Assembly (NCBI RefSeq): GCF_000350225.1
Contig: NW_005178653.1
Span: 186,001 to 250,000 of the forward strand
DNA: 64,000 bases
Direction: 5' to 3'
Source: Chondrus crispus
Lineage: Eukaryota > Rhodophyta > Florideophyceae > Gigartinales > Gigartinaceae
Below the pieces are notes generated by a model. It was not told the origin of the DNA, searched no databases, and saw only the letters and a program-made list of their open reading frames with translations. Made by a program: the position numbers and the translations under genes. Positions 23,671 to 33,738 of this stretch are shown one piece after another. Numbering within the stretch: the stretch's first letter is position 1; every line of letters begins with the position of its first letter.

Positions 23671-24907
23671 CTAGAGGAAGCGGGGGTGAAGAGATGAGGG
23701 GAGCAGAGAAAGAAAGAGTGTCTGTAAATATAAAATAAAATTAGAAGGCGGGGGAGAAAGCCAAAAGTAATTGTGCACGTGATACATATGCATTGCGGGA
23801 TGTGACGGCGTATGTAACGGCGCTGCGATTTCTGGTTTGTGCGTGACGTAGTCTAAATATTTGCGAAGGCAAAGAAAAGAGTCAGTCAGTGTGGGAGAAG
23901 ACGCTCACGAAACCCAGTTTTAACGTTTTTGTGCGTGGTCATGGTACAGTACCTCGCCTCCGCGTCCCCATATACTGTACTGCTACCTCCCCTCACTCTC
24001 GTCCCTCCCCTAGGACACACCCTACCCTCACCCCTTATGTTTTCCTTATTAAACTACTCCGCCATCCCCCACTCCCTCCTCCCCGTCCATCAAATACACC
24101 CGGTAACGGGATTTAGTCTGCGGGAAAAATTAGTGGAGAAAATGCATAGTACCTAACTAGGATGGCCTACATTAATATCAGTTCGACATGGATTAAATTT
24201 ATTTAAAGACAGGGCGATGTCCCACAGTATCAGTTCGGTGACTTTTGCCGAAATATGGGCCAATCCATTTACCCCGGACTGTATAAAGTGGGGTACCCAA
24301 ATAGGAGTAGGCCATGCTAATTTATGTTCCAAGGTGCCGAAAATAGGCCTGTAAATTAGTCTAGCCCATAAATCCTGTTATCGGTGTACCTTCTTTTTTT
24401 CTTTCAAACTTGTCGTTTTCTCTTCAACCTTTTTCGCCGTCTTACTTTCCCTATGCACTCGGAATCGTCAGCACTCGCTCCGCTGTGCTCCCCATACACT
24501 TCCAGTCGTACCTTGCCCATAAGTTGGACGTTTTCTCAACTTGTACACTACGCTATCGAGGAGGGCCCTGCTCCATGTTGCTCGATTTTTCCTAGTTGAT
24601 ATGGATACAGTTCCGGCTCTGCATCAAACCCTTTCGTTTCTAACATACAAAATCCCTGCCCCTGGCCCCCAGATCCTACTGTATCCGAAACGGTCCTACC
24701 AGTACCACTGCTTCCATCGAACAGGGAACCTACAAGAATATTCACACCCTGTGGGTAGAACTGGTCCTTTCTAAATTCTCCAAAACTTGGAGGTATGGTA
24801 GCCCCGCTACCCGAGCTATACGGAAATAGGTATGATGTCGGCCCCAAAAGTACGTGTTCTCCAAATCCTCGCCGCATGCCGCCCATCAAGGTCACGGCGT
24901 CGGCAAA
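23671..24907. other. No gene seen
   Basis: Contains pyrimidine-rich stretches (23985-24100) and short AT-rich pieces; no supported coding frame. Confidence 0.3.
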
Positions 24908-25187
24908 ACCGCGGAAAACAATAAAAAGTATTGTTTTTGTACGATAGTTTTAAAGAAATTAAGAAACGTTGTCCAAAAGCAATGTTGTTGACACGGAAAA
25001 CATTAATATTATTGTCCAAGGACAGTAATTAGATTGAAATAGTAACAGTACTGTTGTATGTACGGCGGCAATACATTTAGACCTAAGAAACATTCTCAAT
25101 GTTGTCTATGAACGGTACATCGTCACTTTTTCTGAAACAAAAGAAGTTTCGTTTATGAACATTCCAAATATTGTTTAAAAGCAAGGA
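24908..25187. repeat. Irregular array of six small hairpin-containing units
   Basis: Six degenerate units start near 24915, 24964, 24997, 25037, 25088 and 25158. Most read roughly A-AACATT-spacer-AATGTTGT followed by a purine-rich ACGG/AAGG end, so most can fold on themselves (for example AACATTCTCAATGTT in unit five). Spacing varies from 33 to 70 bp. Confidence 0.4.
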
Positions 25188-25720
25188 AATGACTTGCAAT
25201 CACAAAATTAACGCGTCAAAAATGCGCAGTTGTGCCAGGGCTGTGAGTCAAAATTTCTGTAACATTTGATGATGTCCATGGTGCACAGGGCAGAGAGCTG
25301 TTAAGCAGAAACTTGTCAGAACCTTTGACAAGGTGGGATAACGCACGTTTTTCCATCAGAACAAACTCATCACATCACAAATTCAACGCAAAACCCAACA
25401 CCTAACCCGTGTGTACAGTTCATGCGTCGCCGATTTGCAGTCCTGTGTACACCTCCTAACCTAGTACGCTCTCATTCAGATATCTGGTTCATTGCAGGAC
25501 GCTGGTGCCAATCTGCAGCATGGCCTTAGATGGAAATTTAAGCATGTTGCAGCCTCGCGCGTTGCTAAAAAATATTCGTCACCCGGGACGAAGGGGCTTA
25601 TTTCTGCAAAAGAATGGTTTTACTGCATTGTTTATCAGGTTTGCACGGATGTGTCCGACAACGCTATGAAGTCTCTGTGGCTGTCACATTTTGTAGACGT
25701 GACTATAACGAGGTACATGA

Positions 25721-27205
25721 CTAGATATTAATTTCTGCTTGACCTTTTGTACCAAAGACGTGCGTCAAGTACTCATCTGTCACAAAAGAGCTGACCTCGG
25801 ACACAGCCTCAAAGCCTCTTATAATGAAGTACGGGAGTTCTACTTCGAGAGACCCGCACACGTGTTCAGAAACACATGTAGCCCTGCTCCAGGCTCGACT
25901 GTATGGCTGGAGCACGGAACGCCACCGCATCGAGAAAGTTTTCAGCTGTGAGAAAACAGTCTCTACAGCTTGCACCTCGGAAACCTCGCTTGGTGTGGCT
26001 GAAAGCCTCGCCGCGAACACATTCCTTACAAGATCAACTGCTTGCAGCGATGATTTTGAGAGAGGGTGAGTGTATGACATGCTTCGCAGATCGAACTCTC
26101 GGCTCATTCGGACAAGGGCATCCACAGTCCCATAGCGACGCACGTATGGCACACATTTTCCAACCAACATCGCCGCCGTTGAATTCTCATCGATTTCATC
26201 CGCGATATACAGCCCCAGAAGACGAATTGCTTCATGCACCGTTCCTTCTTTTCCTCCTCCTTTCCTACGTCGCACAAAAGTTTTCATATCCGCGACAGAT
26301 TTTATGCCCATAATTGGGCACAACTCTTTGCATGAGGGGAAAGTTATCTCCGCGAGCTGGATGCAAGCAGCAAGACACTGCGTTTCTTGGATCGATGGCT
26401 TGAACTGAACAGTACCAGGCAAGGAATTAACAGCGCGGGCCAAGTTCTCATACTCCTCCAATGTACAGTCTACCTCAGAGCGAATGCTTCCCGTGGAGCT
26501 TTCTTCGAAATGCGAGTCCTCCTCTGTGTCGCTTTGTCGCGGTCTAAAGTTAGACACCGGCTTTTGGATGAGTACCAATGTTTTCTGTGTCAAATTATTT
26601 AGGAGACGTGCACATTGCCGTTCTGCTGTTGATCCGGACCCGATCCGAGAAAAGAATTGAACCTGGCCCACAACCATGCGCTCTATTTCTTCAACTCGAG
26701 ATAAAAGCGTAGCAACTTTCCCCTTTACGCTATAAATTCGTGAGTTTTCTTCCGCCTCCCCATTACAAGCATCATTCCCGCTCTGAAGAATGATATGTTC
26801 GCCATGTGTGTCATAGCTAACCTGTCCTGAGCACTCGTAAAAGCGCCACCGCAACTGAGTGGTGTAATCTTCCACTAAGCGAATATAATCCTGAAGAATC
26901 CATACATCCCCGTGCTGTTCATCGAACCCCTCACGTGCAACATACTTCAGTTTTGCCTTCACTTTTCCGGCGACCACTTCCTTGCTCACCAACTCCGCTC
27001 GCCACCAAACAGATTCAATCGTTCTCTCACCACGCCCCCGTCCTTCCCCTTTAATTGTTTCGATGTCCCACAGGACCTCAATGAGTATCCCAGGTACCCG
27101 AGACTGCATTTCGGCGGGCTTTTCATCATTGCTAATGGTTTCTCGTCCCAAAAATCTTGTCATTGACAACACATTCTGCCAATCCCATGCCCCTATCCGC
27201 ATCAT
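25721..27205 (-). CDS. Intact 494-aa hypothetical protein
   Basis: The longest uninterrupted frame of the 21-29 kb region. The frame opens upstream at a GTG, but the first ATG pair is at 27205/27202, which I use as start. I do not recognise the family. Visible features: residues ~70-130 (ESVWWRAELVSKEV, GKVKAKLKYVAREGFD, VWILQDYIRLVED) have the W..A.L / V.Y / W-ILR rhythm of Tudor/agenet-like small beta barrels, only a weak resemblance; a central acidic linker (DTEEDSHFEESS); and a helical C-terminal half with conserved-looking Cys. No signal peptide or membrane segment. An intact frame among wrecked elements suggests either a host gene or a recently active TE accessory gene. Confidence 0.5.
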   Translation of the reverse strand: MMRIGAWDWQNVLSMTRFLGRETISNDEKPAEMQSRVPGILIEVLWDIETIKGEGRGRGERTIESVWWRAELVSKEVVAGKVKAKLKYVAREGFDEQHGDVWILQDYIRLVEDYTTQLRWRFYECSGQVSYDTHGEHIILQSGNDACNGEAEENSRIYSVKGKVATLLSRVEEIERMVVGQVQFFSRIGSGSTAERQCARLLNNLTQKTLVLIQKPVSNFRPRQSDTEEDSHFEESSTGSIRSEVDCTLEEYENLARAVNSLPGTVQFKPSIQETQCLAACIQLAEITFPSCKELCPIMGIKSVADMKTFVRRRKGGGKEGTVHEAIRLLGLYIADEIDENSTAAMLVGKCVPYVRRYGTVDALVRMSREFDLRSMSYTHPLSKSSLQAVDLVRNVFAARLSATPSEVSEVQAVETVFSQLKTFSMRWRSVLQPYSRAWSRATCVSEHVCGSLEVELPYFIIRGFEAVSEVSSFVTDEYLTHVFGTKGQAEINI

Positions 27206-27537
27206 CTTATCGCTGATGTCAATTTCAATATCTACAAAAATTGTTTCAAAACTTGTTTCGAAATTTATATGATCTCGGTACCACACCTGTAGCTGTAGGA
27301 GTTGGCATCAGAACAAGCTCGCCCAGATTTATTTTCGCTCAAACAAAAAAGCGTTCTGCGCTTGTACGAATATGTAAGCTCTTTTTTGCTATTCACTCAT
27401 ATATGCTTCCGAAAGCTTCACTGTCTCTTTCCCGCGAAACAAGTGGAACGACCTTCGAAAGCGTTCCCAGCCCAAACAGAAACAGTCGCAGGTCCAGTTT
27501 GCCGCGCTTCAAGTCTTGATGGGGTCCCCTTTCAGAC

Positions 27538-29493
27538 GTGCCGTTCGGATGTTTACGCAGAGTGATTTCCAAAACTTCACTGCAATTTCGAAGACCCACC
27601 CCACCTCCCAATAAAACACTTCGCCTTCCTCGTCTAAGCCCGCCCAGCAATCACAAAGTTCTTCACCACCCCCTCCCAGCTACCACGCACCCAGCCTGTT
27701 CTCCTCCAGCTTCTCCACTTCCTTCAAAACTGGTTTCATCGCGACCTCCGTCGTCCTCTCACTTACAAAAACGTTCTTTGCAATCTACTGAAACGACGTC
27801 GCCCCCGTCTCCGCCCCCTTCAACAACGCGCGCATCTCGCCACACTACCGCACCTGCTTCCCTTCAATTACCATAACCTCCAAGTTCGAAGGGGGCTCAA
27901 GATTCAACAACCACTTATGTTCCTGTTTTTGTTTCAAGGACTTCACCCACAGCTGACATTGCACCGAGGACACGGCGCTATTCCTCCCGTCTAAGATTTA
28001 GAAAAGAGTGTGTGGAACCTGCTGTTAAAGTCGTTGCTCCTCCACCATCCAACGCTCCGCAAAGAATGGAAAAAAGATGCGTCGGAGCCCTACGGCGTCT
28101 GTACAGAAAAAAGACTTTCAGCACAGGGCCGTATTCCTGGCGTCGAGAAGCGTCGAAGACTAGAAGCCTCTCATAACGAGGCTGGATGATCGGACCTTAC
28201 CGCGCAGCCTCCCACATCGAATTTGTCCGCGCCTGTGAGGAGACATTTGCGGCCTTCTCTTCCGAAAAGTTCGGATCCATTCACAGCGTGGAATCCTAAC
28301 GGTCCGAACTCAAACGAGGACTGGGAAAGAAACATGCAAGTTTCCGCTTCAGTGCAGCGAAACGGGCGGTAAGGAACGCAAGAACGCTCTCCGACGAAAG
28401 TATCAGAACATATGCAGCAGCGTTTACAACCTCTGAAGTCTTTCATGAGACGGATGTCAATCGCGATGGAATGGACTTTTGTGTCTCTACAAAGCCTGCG
28501 TGGCTGCAGCCAGGCGTGTTGGACAAGCAAAACGATGGATAATGCGCGAATGCATCATGAGTGTGTGAAGGTCGAGTTACCCTCGGATCCATTGTCCCCA
28601 AATAGAGGCAAGCTTCTCTTCTTTGGCAAAAGGATCGTCACAATAATCAACGACTGCCTGAGAATTTCTCGTGATCGTTCGAAGGTTAAAATGTTCCAGA
28701 GCGGCCTCTTCCTACTTGTTGACTGAAGAGATTATCTTTCCTTCCATGTCTTACACTCTTCACCTACCTTGCGGTCTCTGCACAGCGATGCTAAGTCCAT
28801 TCCCATCTCTGAAATCCCTGATACTAGTGTAGGCTGGGATACACCCACGTCTCTCACTAATCGAAAGCTTCTGGCTGATCTTATACCGGGAAGCAAAGAC
28901 TTTGTGATACAGGCGACCTACCCAGTCAACGTCACTGCTGGTACGAATGGCGACAATCGTGTTCGAGAGATGACGCGCAATATTAACATCTTGCGAGTAA
29001 CTCTCCGCTTCGTTTGTGTTTATTTTCATTACGCGGAAGAAATGGCCATCGGATCCCATTCGTCTATGCTTCGAACCGTCTATCGAATTGCCCGCTTTTA
29101 AGGCAATTGTTCTCGGTTCAAATGAACCGCAATTGTTCAGGTACGCCTACTTATTATGAGGCCACGGCTGTCAGTGGGGAAGTCACAACTGAAAGGAGAA
29201 CGGAGCGGCTGCGGAATGATTTGGAGGGTGTAGGAAACCACAGCCCATTTACCATACCCGAAATCACACTGCGGGACATGTTACCTGGAAGATCAGAGAA
29301 GAAGAAAATTATCGGCGCGACTTTGGAAATGTCCAAAGATATGTTCGCCAGCTTGAATATTAATGTACCCCGAGACATATACAGCAGCGAGAACGCCATG
29401 GCAAGTAGCACCAATGATTCGAAAAGAGGAACAGAAGATATAGAACATGATTTGGACAGTGACCACGATGTCATGGCGGGAATGCTCGACTAA
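27538..29493 (+). other. Possible intron-containing or decayed gene, unknown function
   Basis: One plus-strand frame reads on either side of a single TAA at 27874 (Pro/Ser/Thr-rich, then APRTRRYSSRLRFRKECVEP to ~28175). Further protein-like frames follow: 28340-28530 (SFRFSAAKRAVRNARTLSDE), 28800-29018 (PIPISEIPDTSVGWDTP, then RLLADLIPGSKDFVIQATYP-like text) and 29142-29493 (EATAVSGEVTTERRTERLR to an acidic end DLDSDHDVMAGMLD). A GT at ~29019 and an AG at ~29141 would join the last two in frame through a ~123-bp intron. No family recognised. It is divergent from the unknown ORF at 25721-27205. Confidence 0.3.
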
Positions 29494-30059
29494 TAGTTCT
29501 TGGGTCTACTTATGGTAGACATGCCCCTTTGGCAGGGTATTCCTCAGACGCTGACATACTAGGCGTAGTGATTTGCTGCATTAGGACGCGGCCGATCCAT
29601 TACGGAGCGAGAGTAATTTCATGAATATGATGTCCGCTATTCATCGCAATCGCTCTCTATGACAACCCGTTTAAACAGTGATTGGTTATTAAAAAGATTT
29701 TTCCTTCTTAAAAAGAACTGCGTTGGAATATTGCCTAAGCCGAATTTAAGCCTATTTATGGCTTTTAGACACAGGTCGCTAATTCTGGAGAGTATATTTA
29801 TTCTTTGCCCACTGCAGCAAAGTGTGTAATTTTTGTGAAACTGTGAAATTCACGGTTTGAAAGAGTGGATAACTCCTTGGAGTCATTATGTAGATCAATC
29901 TACTCTGCATTTATGTCGATGACCTACAGATTCGACAATCTTGACCCATGAAGTGCGGAGGCAATGATCCATGATATGGTGCCGCGCCTCGCTATCGGAT
30001 GCGTATGAAAATTTGGTTTGAGAGCTCATTCAAGAACTAAACAGACCACCCCTCTTTTC

Positions 30060-31050
30060 CAGTGGAGCTGTTCTACAATCACATCGCTTCGAGACGGAAT
30101 GCATCTTGTGAGTCATGTGTACATCATATGTGAAACAGAGCAAAATGGTGTTCTCATCTTGAGCGAGTTCACAGGAGCCGCAAAAAACTTAACGGGTGCT
30201 TTGCTAGTGAATCTCTGGAACGTTGATAATGGTCAGCGATGCAATTTTTCAGAGCCTGGAAATGCCCGACTTCGAGAGAGAGTTGAAACACCAGAAAGTA
30301 TACCGCCATGTCGACTTGCACACTGCGTCCGCATCGGGCGTTCGATTCATTGACGATATAGTCAAATACTCCGCGAATCGCAAGGCAAAAGCGATACAAC
30401 TAATTCCGATACCAACACACCATGTTAGATATTCATACCGTGCTACGAAGGAGAAACGAATTGTTTTCCTTTGATTCCGATGGTACTCTTCCCACGGTTG
30501 AGAGTCGGTCAGAGTTGGCGGAACCCTCTGAGCAACTTCTCGAAGTTCTGCGCCGTCTTGCCAGTTGTGATCAAAATATTGTGTTCATTGCGACAGAGGC
30601 AAAAGAACACAGTCATGGATTGGTTCAGAAGAGTAGGCCTTGGTTTTGCCGTAGAACACGAGTTTTCTGCGCGATGGTCAGACCTTTTACGGGAGAGGTT
30701 TGGGGGCTGTAGAATGAGTGGATTGCTAGAGTGTGGAGAGGAGGAGACGTTCGAAACCACCGGAAATACTGTAGTCGGGAAACGCGACGAAACTTGGGAT
30801 GACTCATTAAGCCCCCATGATCTCATTGCAATGAGAGACGCGCTTGATTTGGCCGGTCTGTTGTTGAAACGAATTGAGGACAGCACACCTACGAGCTTCT
30901 TGTCGCAGAAAGAGATTGCATATAGGTGGCATTTCAGAGATGCCGATCCCGACTTCCCAGTGATTCGAGCACATGATGCTCGGCAAGCGCTCGAGGAGGT
31001 GCTACACGGCAGTCCGATGGAGGTCTTGATGGGGCAAAAACTCCTTTACG
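30060..31050 (+). pseudogene. Trehalose-6-phosphate synthase/phosphatase fragment (left arm)
   Basis: Four frame-shifted pieces follow the order of a class II TPS. GVLILSEFTGAAKNL and GALLVNLWNVDN match the C-terminal end of the GT20 synthase domain. VSDAIFQSLEMPDFERE and HTASASGVRFIDDI match its last helices. LFSFDSDGTLPTVE is the HAD phosphatase motif I (DxDGT), and ELAEPSEQLLEVLRRLA its following helix. DLAGLLLKRIEDSTPTSFLSQ, YRWHFRDADPDF and PMEVLMGQKLLY are the distal phosphatase domain. The N-terminal synthase (UDP-glucose binding) is missing. It is a non-functional gene fragment, most likely captured from the host genome and duplicated with the arm. Confidence 0.85.
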
Positions 31051-31131
31051 TTCAGTTCGACCGCGAGGGGTGCACAACGGAGCAGCAGTGGCTGAAGTGT
31101 TCAGACGTATGCGGCATACATGCCACGCCGC

Positions 31132-31182
31132 GATCAGCATTGTGACTCGGGCATACCGTATGCCCGAGTCACAATACTGATC
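31132..31182. repeat. 51-nt near-perfect palindrome (left arm)
   Basis: 25-bp arms separated by a single C, centred on GGCATACCGTATGCC, with one mismatch in this copy (GCAT versus GTAT). It lies just past the end of the trehalose-synthase fragment. The partner in the right arm (41466-41516) is perfect. Confidence 0.9.
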
Positions 31183-31385
31183 CATGGATATAAATATTCT
31201 TATTACATAAAAAATAACATCCCGCCGTGCGCTGGTGTGCCGCGCGCTGGACACGTACCGCCTGCAGAGCGAGGTGTATTTCATGGAGCGCGCGACGAGG
31301 CGCCCCCATCCGCAAGCGGCACGAGCGCGTCCAGGAGACCCCGCTCGTAATTGCCCTTCATCCCGTTTCGTCGTGTGAGCCCACC

Positions 31386-31837
31386 ATGGCGGTCTCCATT
31401 CGTTTCGTCCTTCTCATCTTCGTCTTCCTTCTCACATTCTCGGTTGTCCAAAGCCAGAAGCAGCCCTTCAAGCTTCACCAACAACTGCACCTGACAACAG
31501 CACCTCACCCCCAGGACTAGCTGGGGGCAATGGACCGGGTGGTCCTGGCGCTGGCCCCCTCCCTTCTCATCCACCCAGTACGTTGCTCGGCAAACTCGCC
31601 ATTGCAGTCATCTCTATTGCTACTGGCTCTGCCATCATCACTATCCTCGCTTGTGTCTGGTGCTGTGTGCTGCCCCCAGAGCGCTCCAACATGGACAAGA
31701 GTCCAGCTGTCCATACTAAGACTATCCCCCTTCCTCCTGCTGTCTTGCCACCCCACCCGGACGACGTGCTCACCGGCGATCACACTCAACCTCTCGCTAA
31801 GGAGCATATTTATCAATACTCGCCGGAAAGAGTTTAG
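31386..31837 (+). pseudogene. Secreted/type I single-pass membrane protein fragment (left arm)
   Basis: ATG at 31386 in ACCATGG context starts a strong signal peptide (AVSIRFVLLIFVFLLTFS...VVQS). The frame stops after 44 codons. A second frame, shifted at about 31448, continues with a Pro/Ser/Gly-rich extracellular linker (DNSTSPPGLAGGNGPGGPGAG), a membrane helix (LAIAVISIATGSAIITILA, then CVWCC) and a short cytosolic tail ending SPERV at 31837. Both arms share the same frameshift, so either it predates the duplication or the true gene used a splice I cannot see. Function unknown. Confidence 0.55.
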
Positions 31838-32700
31838 CGCTACTCTCGTCGTCTCGTTCCGCGCGATTTCGCTATGTCGAACAGCAAAACTGTGGTTTGT
31901 GTTCTTGTTCAGCTGCTCCCCGCTCCGACCCCTCCGTCATGCTGCGCACTTACACCCGCACCACCGTCCCGCGGGCGCCGTCACCCATCCTCGCCCCGCA
32001 TTGAACAAAAGGATCCCGCTTCTCCCCGTTCCACCCGACCACACATTTCCCGCATCTTACCACCGCCTCTTTACCCTCTCACTTCCCGCCCCTCGCACCT
32101 CTCGGCCCCAACCATCGCCTCTTCACCCCCCTGCAGGGGGTGAAGTGGCCCCCGGCGGCTCCCGCCGCCGCATCCAGTCGCGCAACTTCTCCGAGGTCGA
32201 CTTCATGGACTCCGGCCCGGGCCGCTCGCTCATGTCTGACCTGCGGTCCTTGGCCTGCAGCACGAGCTCGACTCGCTGCAGCTCGACGAAGTCCTCGTCG
32301 AGGAGTACCTGCTCGCCAAGCCGGTACTGTGCACATTTCTTTCGCAATTTTGTTCACACCAAGACGCCACCCTCATGCCCTCCTTTTTCGGTTCTCGCTC
32401 TACCTGGTCTACCTGTATACTTTTCTGTATTTGTACAACACTCTTGTACATCGCGCTTTCTTCTACGAAAGAGGCGTCATACCACTTTCTCATTTATTAG
32501 CATGCTAGTTCCTTAAGCCCATCTCCTCACCTTGCCCTTTGCCACCTTCTCCACTGGGTTGTACACTAAAGTTGAATCGTCTAGTCGACACATCTCGACA
32601 TCTTAGTACACATTGGCTTCCCAGCTTCGTTATGTTCAACTCCGCGTTCGGTGCTCGAGGTTCACCTAACTTCCTTCCGTGCCTCTGAATTTCGCTTTGA

Positions 32701-33173
32701 TCAAACCTTGCCGCTGCAATCTATATCGCTAATAGACCCATCATCATAAACAGCTACTGTCTTCATCCCCTTCATTTCAAACGTCGTTCCCCAAACCGTA
32801 TCTCGGTGTCCCTTACAGATATACAAAGTTTCCCCCATCCGGCGATCCCAAATATTGACAGTCCTATCACTCCCCCGCTCACAATAAACTCCGAATCATC
32901 TGACCCGGCCGCACTCAGAACCAACCCTTCATGCCCCCGACATGTCTTTGCAGCATGCCCCGAGTCTAAGTCATTGGTGTTCAGCAACTGGTCATCCGAA
33001 GCCGTGAGCAAGAGTCGCGAGTTATTCTTCAAATCTGAGACAAAGGTGTCCTCCTCGTAGAGAGCGATAAAGACGCCATCGGAAAGCTCTACGATTTTGC
33101 GCGGCTTCGGCTTCTTATAAAAGGTGACTACGGTACTGGGTACGAATTTCCCATTCCCTACGTCGAAAAACAT
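32701..33173 (-). pseudogene. WD40 protein C-terminal fragment (left arm)
   Basis: Reverse-complement equivalent of 39475-39947. Reads LLLTASDDQLLNTNDLDSG, CRGHEGLVLSAAGSDDSEFI, then in a shifted frame SDRTVNIWDRRMGETLYIC, the typical GH...D-x-x-x-x-WD blades. The last blade ends at a natural stop. One frameshift between blades in both arms. Confidence 0.7.
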
Positions 33174-33738
33174 TTTCCCCTGAATTCGTTTATTTTTGGG
33201 GCGTGTAAGGTGCCGTGTACTGAGCAAACGCACAGCCCCACACAGCATTACGTCATGGAGAGCGTGCGCCGAGTCGCCCTCATCCGCGAGCTGCACGAGC
33301 GCGTCCAAGAGACCCCGCTCGCAATTAATAGGCTCTACTTGCTCGTGAGCGCGGGGAGCGTGTTATGTGAAGAGCATGCAGGCTCCTCCAAAAGGGCATG
33401 CTGCACGACTTCGTTGAGATGTGCGCCGGCGTGCAGCTTGACCCCTTCCAACCATTCCCCAAGCGTGCTCCTCCGTCCCACCACGTCACCACCTCCTCCC
33501 TCTGTCCTGTCGAAACGAAAAAACAAAAACCTCCATCCTCACCCATTCCGCCCCCCTTTGTACCCCCCTGGCACCCATCCCCCCCAACCCAAACATGAAA
33601 TGCCGCCGCCGCACAACCTTCATCAAACTGGAAGAGGGTCTTCAACCTTCTCCAAATGGGTCTAGCGCTTCCCTGGTAAGGCGCTGGACAACATCGGGGA
33701 TCTCACCGGTCGTGTTCACGTCTGGAAAGTAAACGAAC

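Larger units (their letters stand above)
29675..33735. repeat. Left arm (~4.06 kb) of a giant inverted repeat
   Basis: Begins ACAGTGATTGGTTATT and is matched, reversed and complemented, by 38913-42972 over its full length with only scattered substitutions and almost no net length change. TAA precedes it at 29672-29674 and TAA follows the right arm at 42973-42975, compatible with a 3-bp target duplication. From outside in it carries: a trehalose-6-P synthase/phosphatase fragment, a 51-nt palindrome, a signal-peptide/membrane protein fragment, a GC-rich fragment at 32140-32335 (frame QSRNFSEVDFMDSGPGRS), a reversed WD40 fragment and an unidentified piece. The inner end lies 3 bp from the stop of the methyltransferase-like gene. 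Confidence 0.95.

Noticed and set aside
31530..32516. 328-codon frame present in both arms
   Set aside because: Ser/Pro-rich and out of frame with the signal-peptide/membrane unit; it persists in both arms because the DNA is duplicated, not because of coding.
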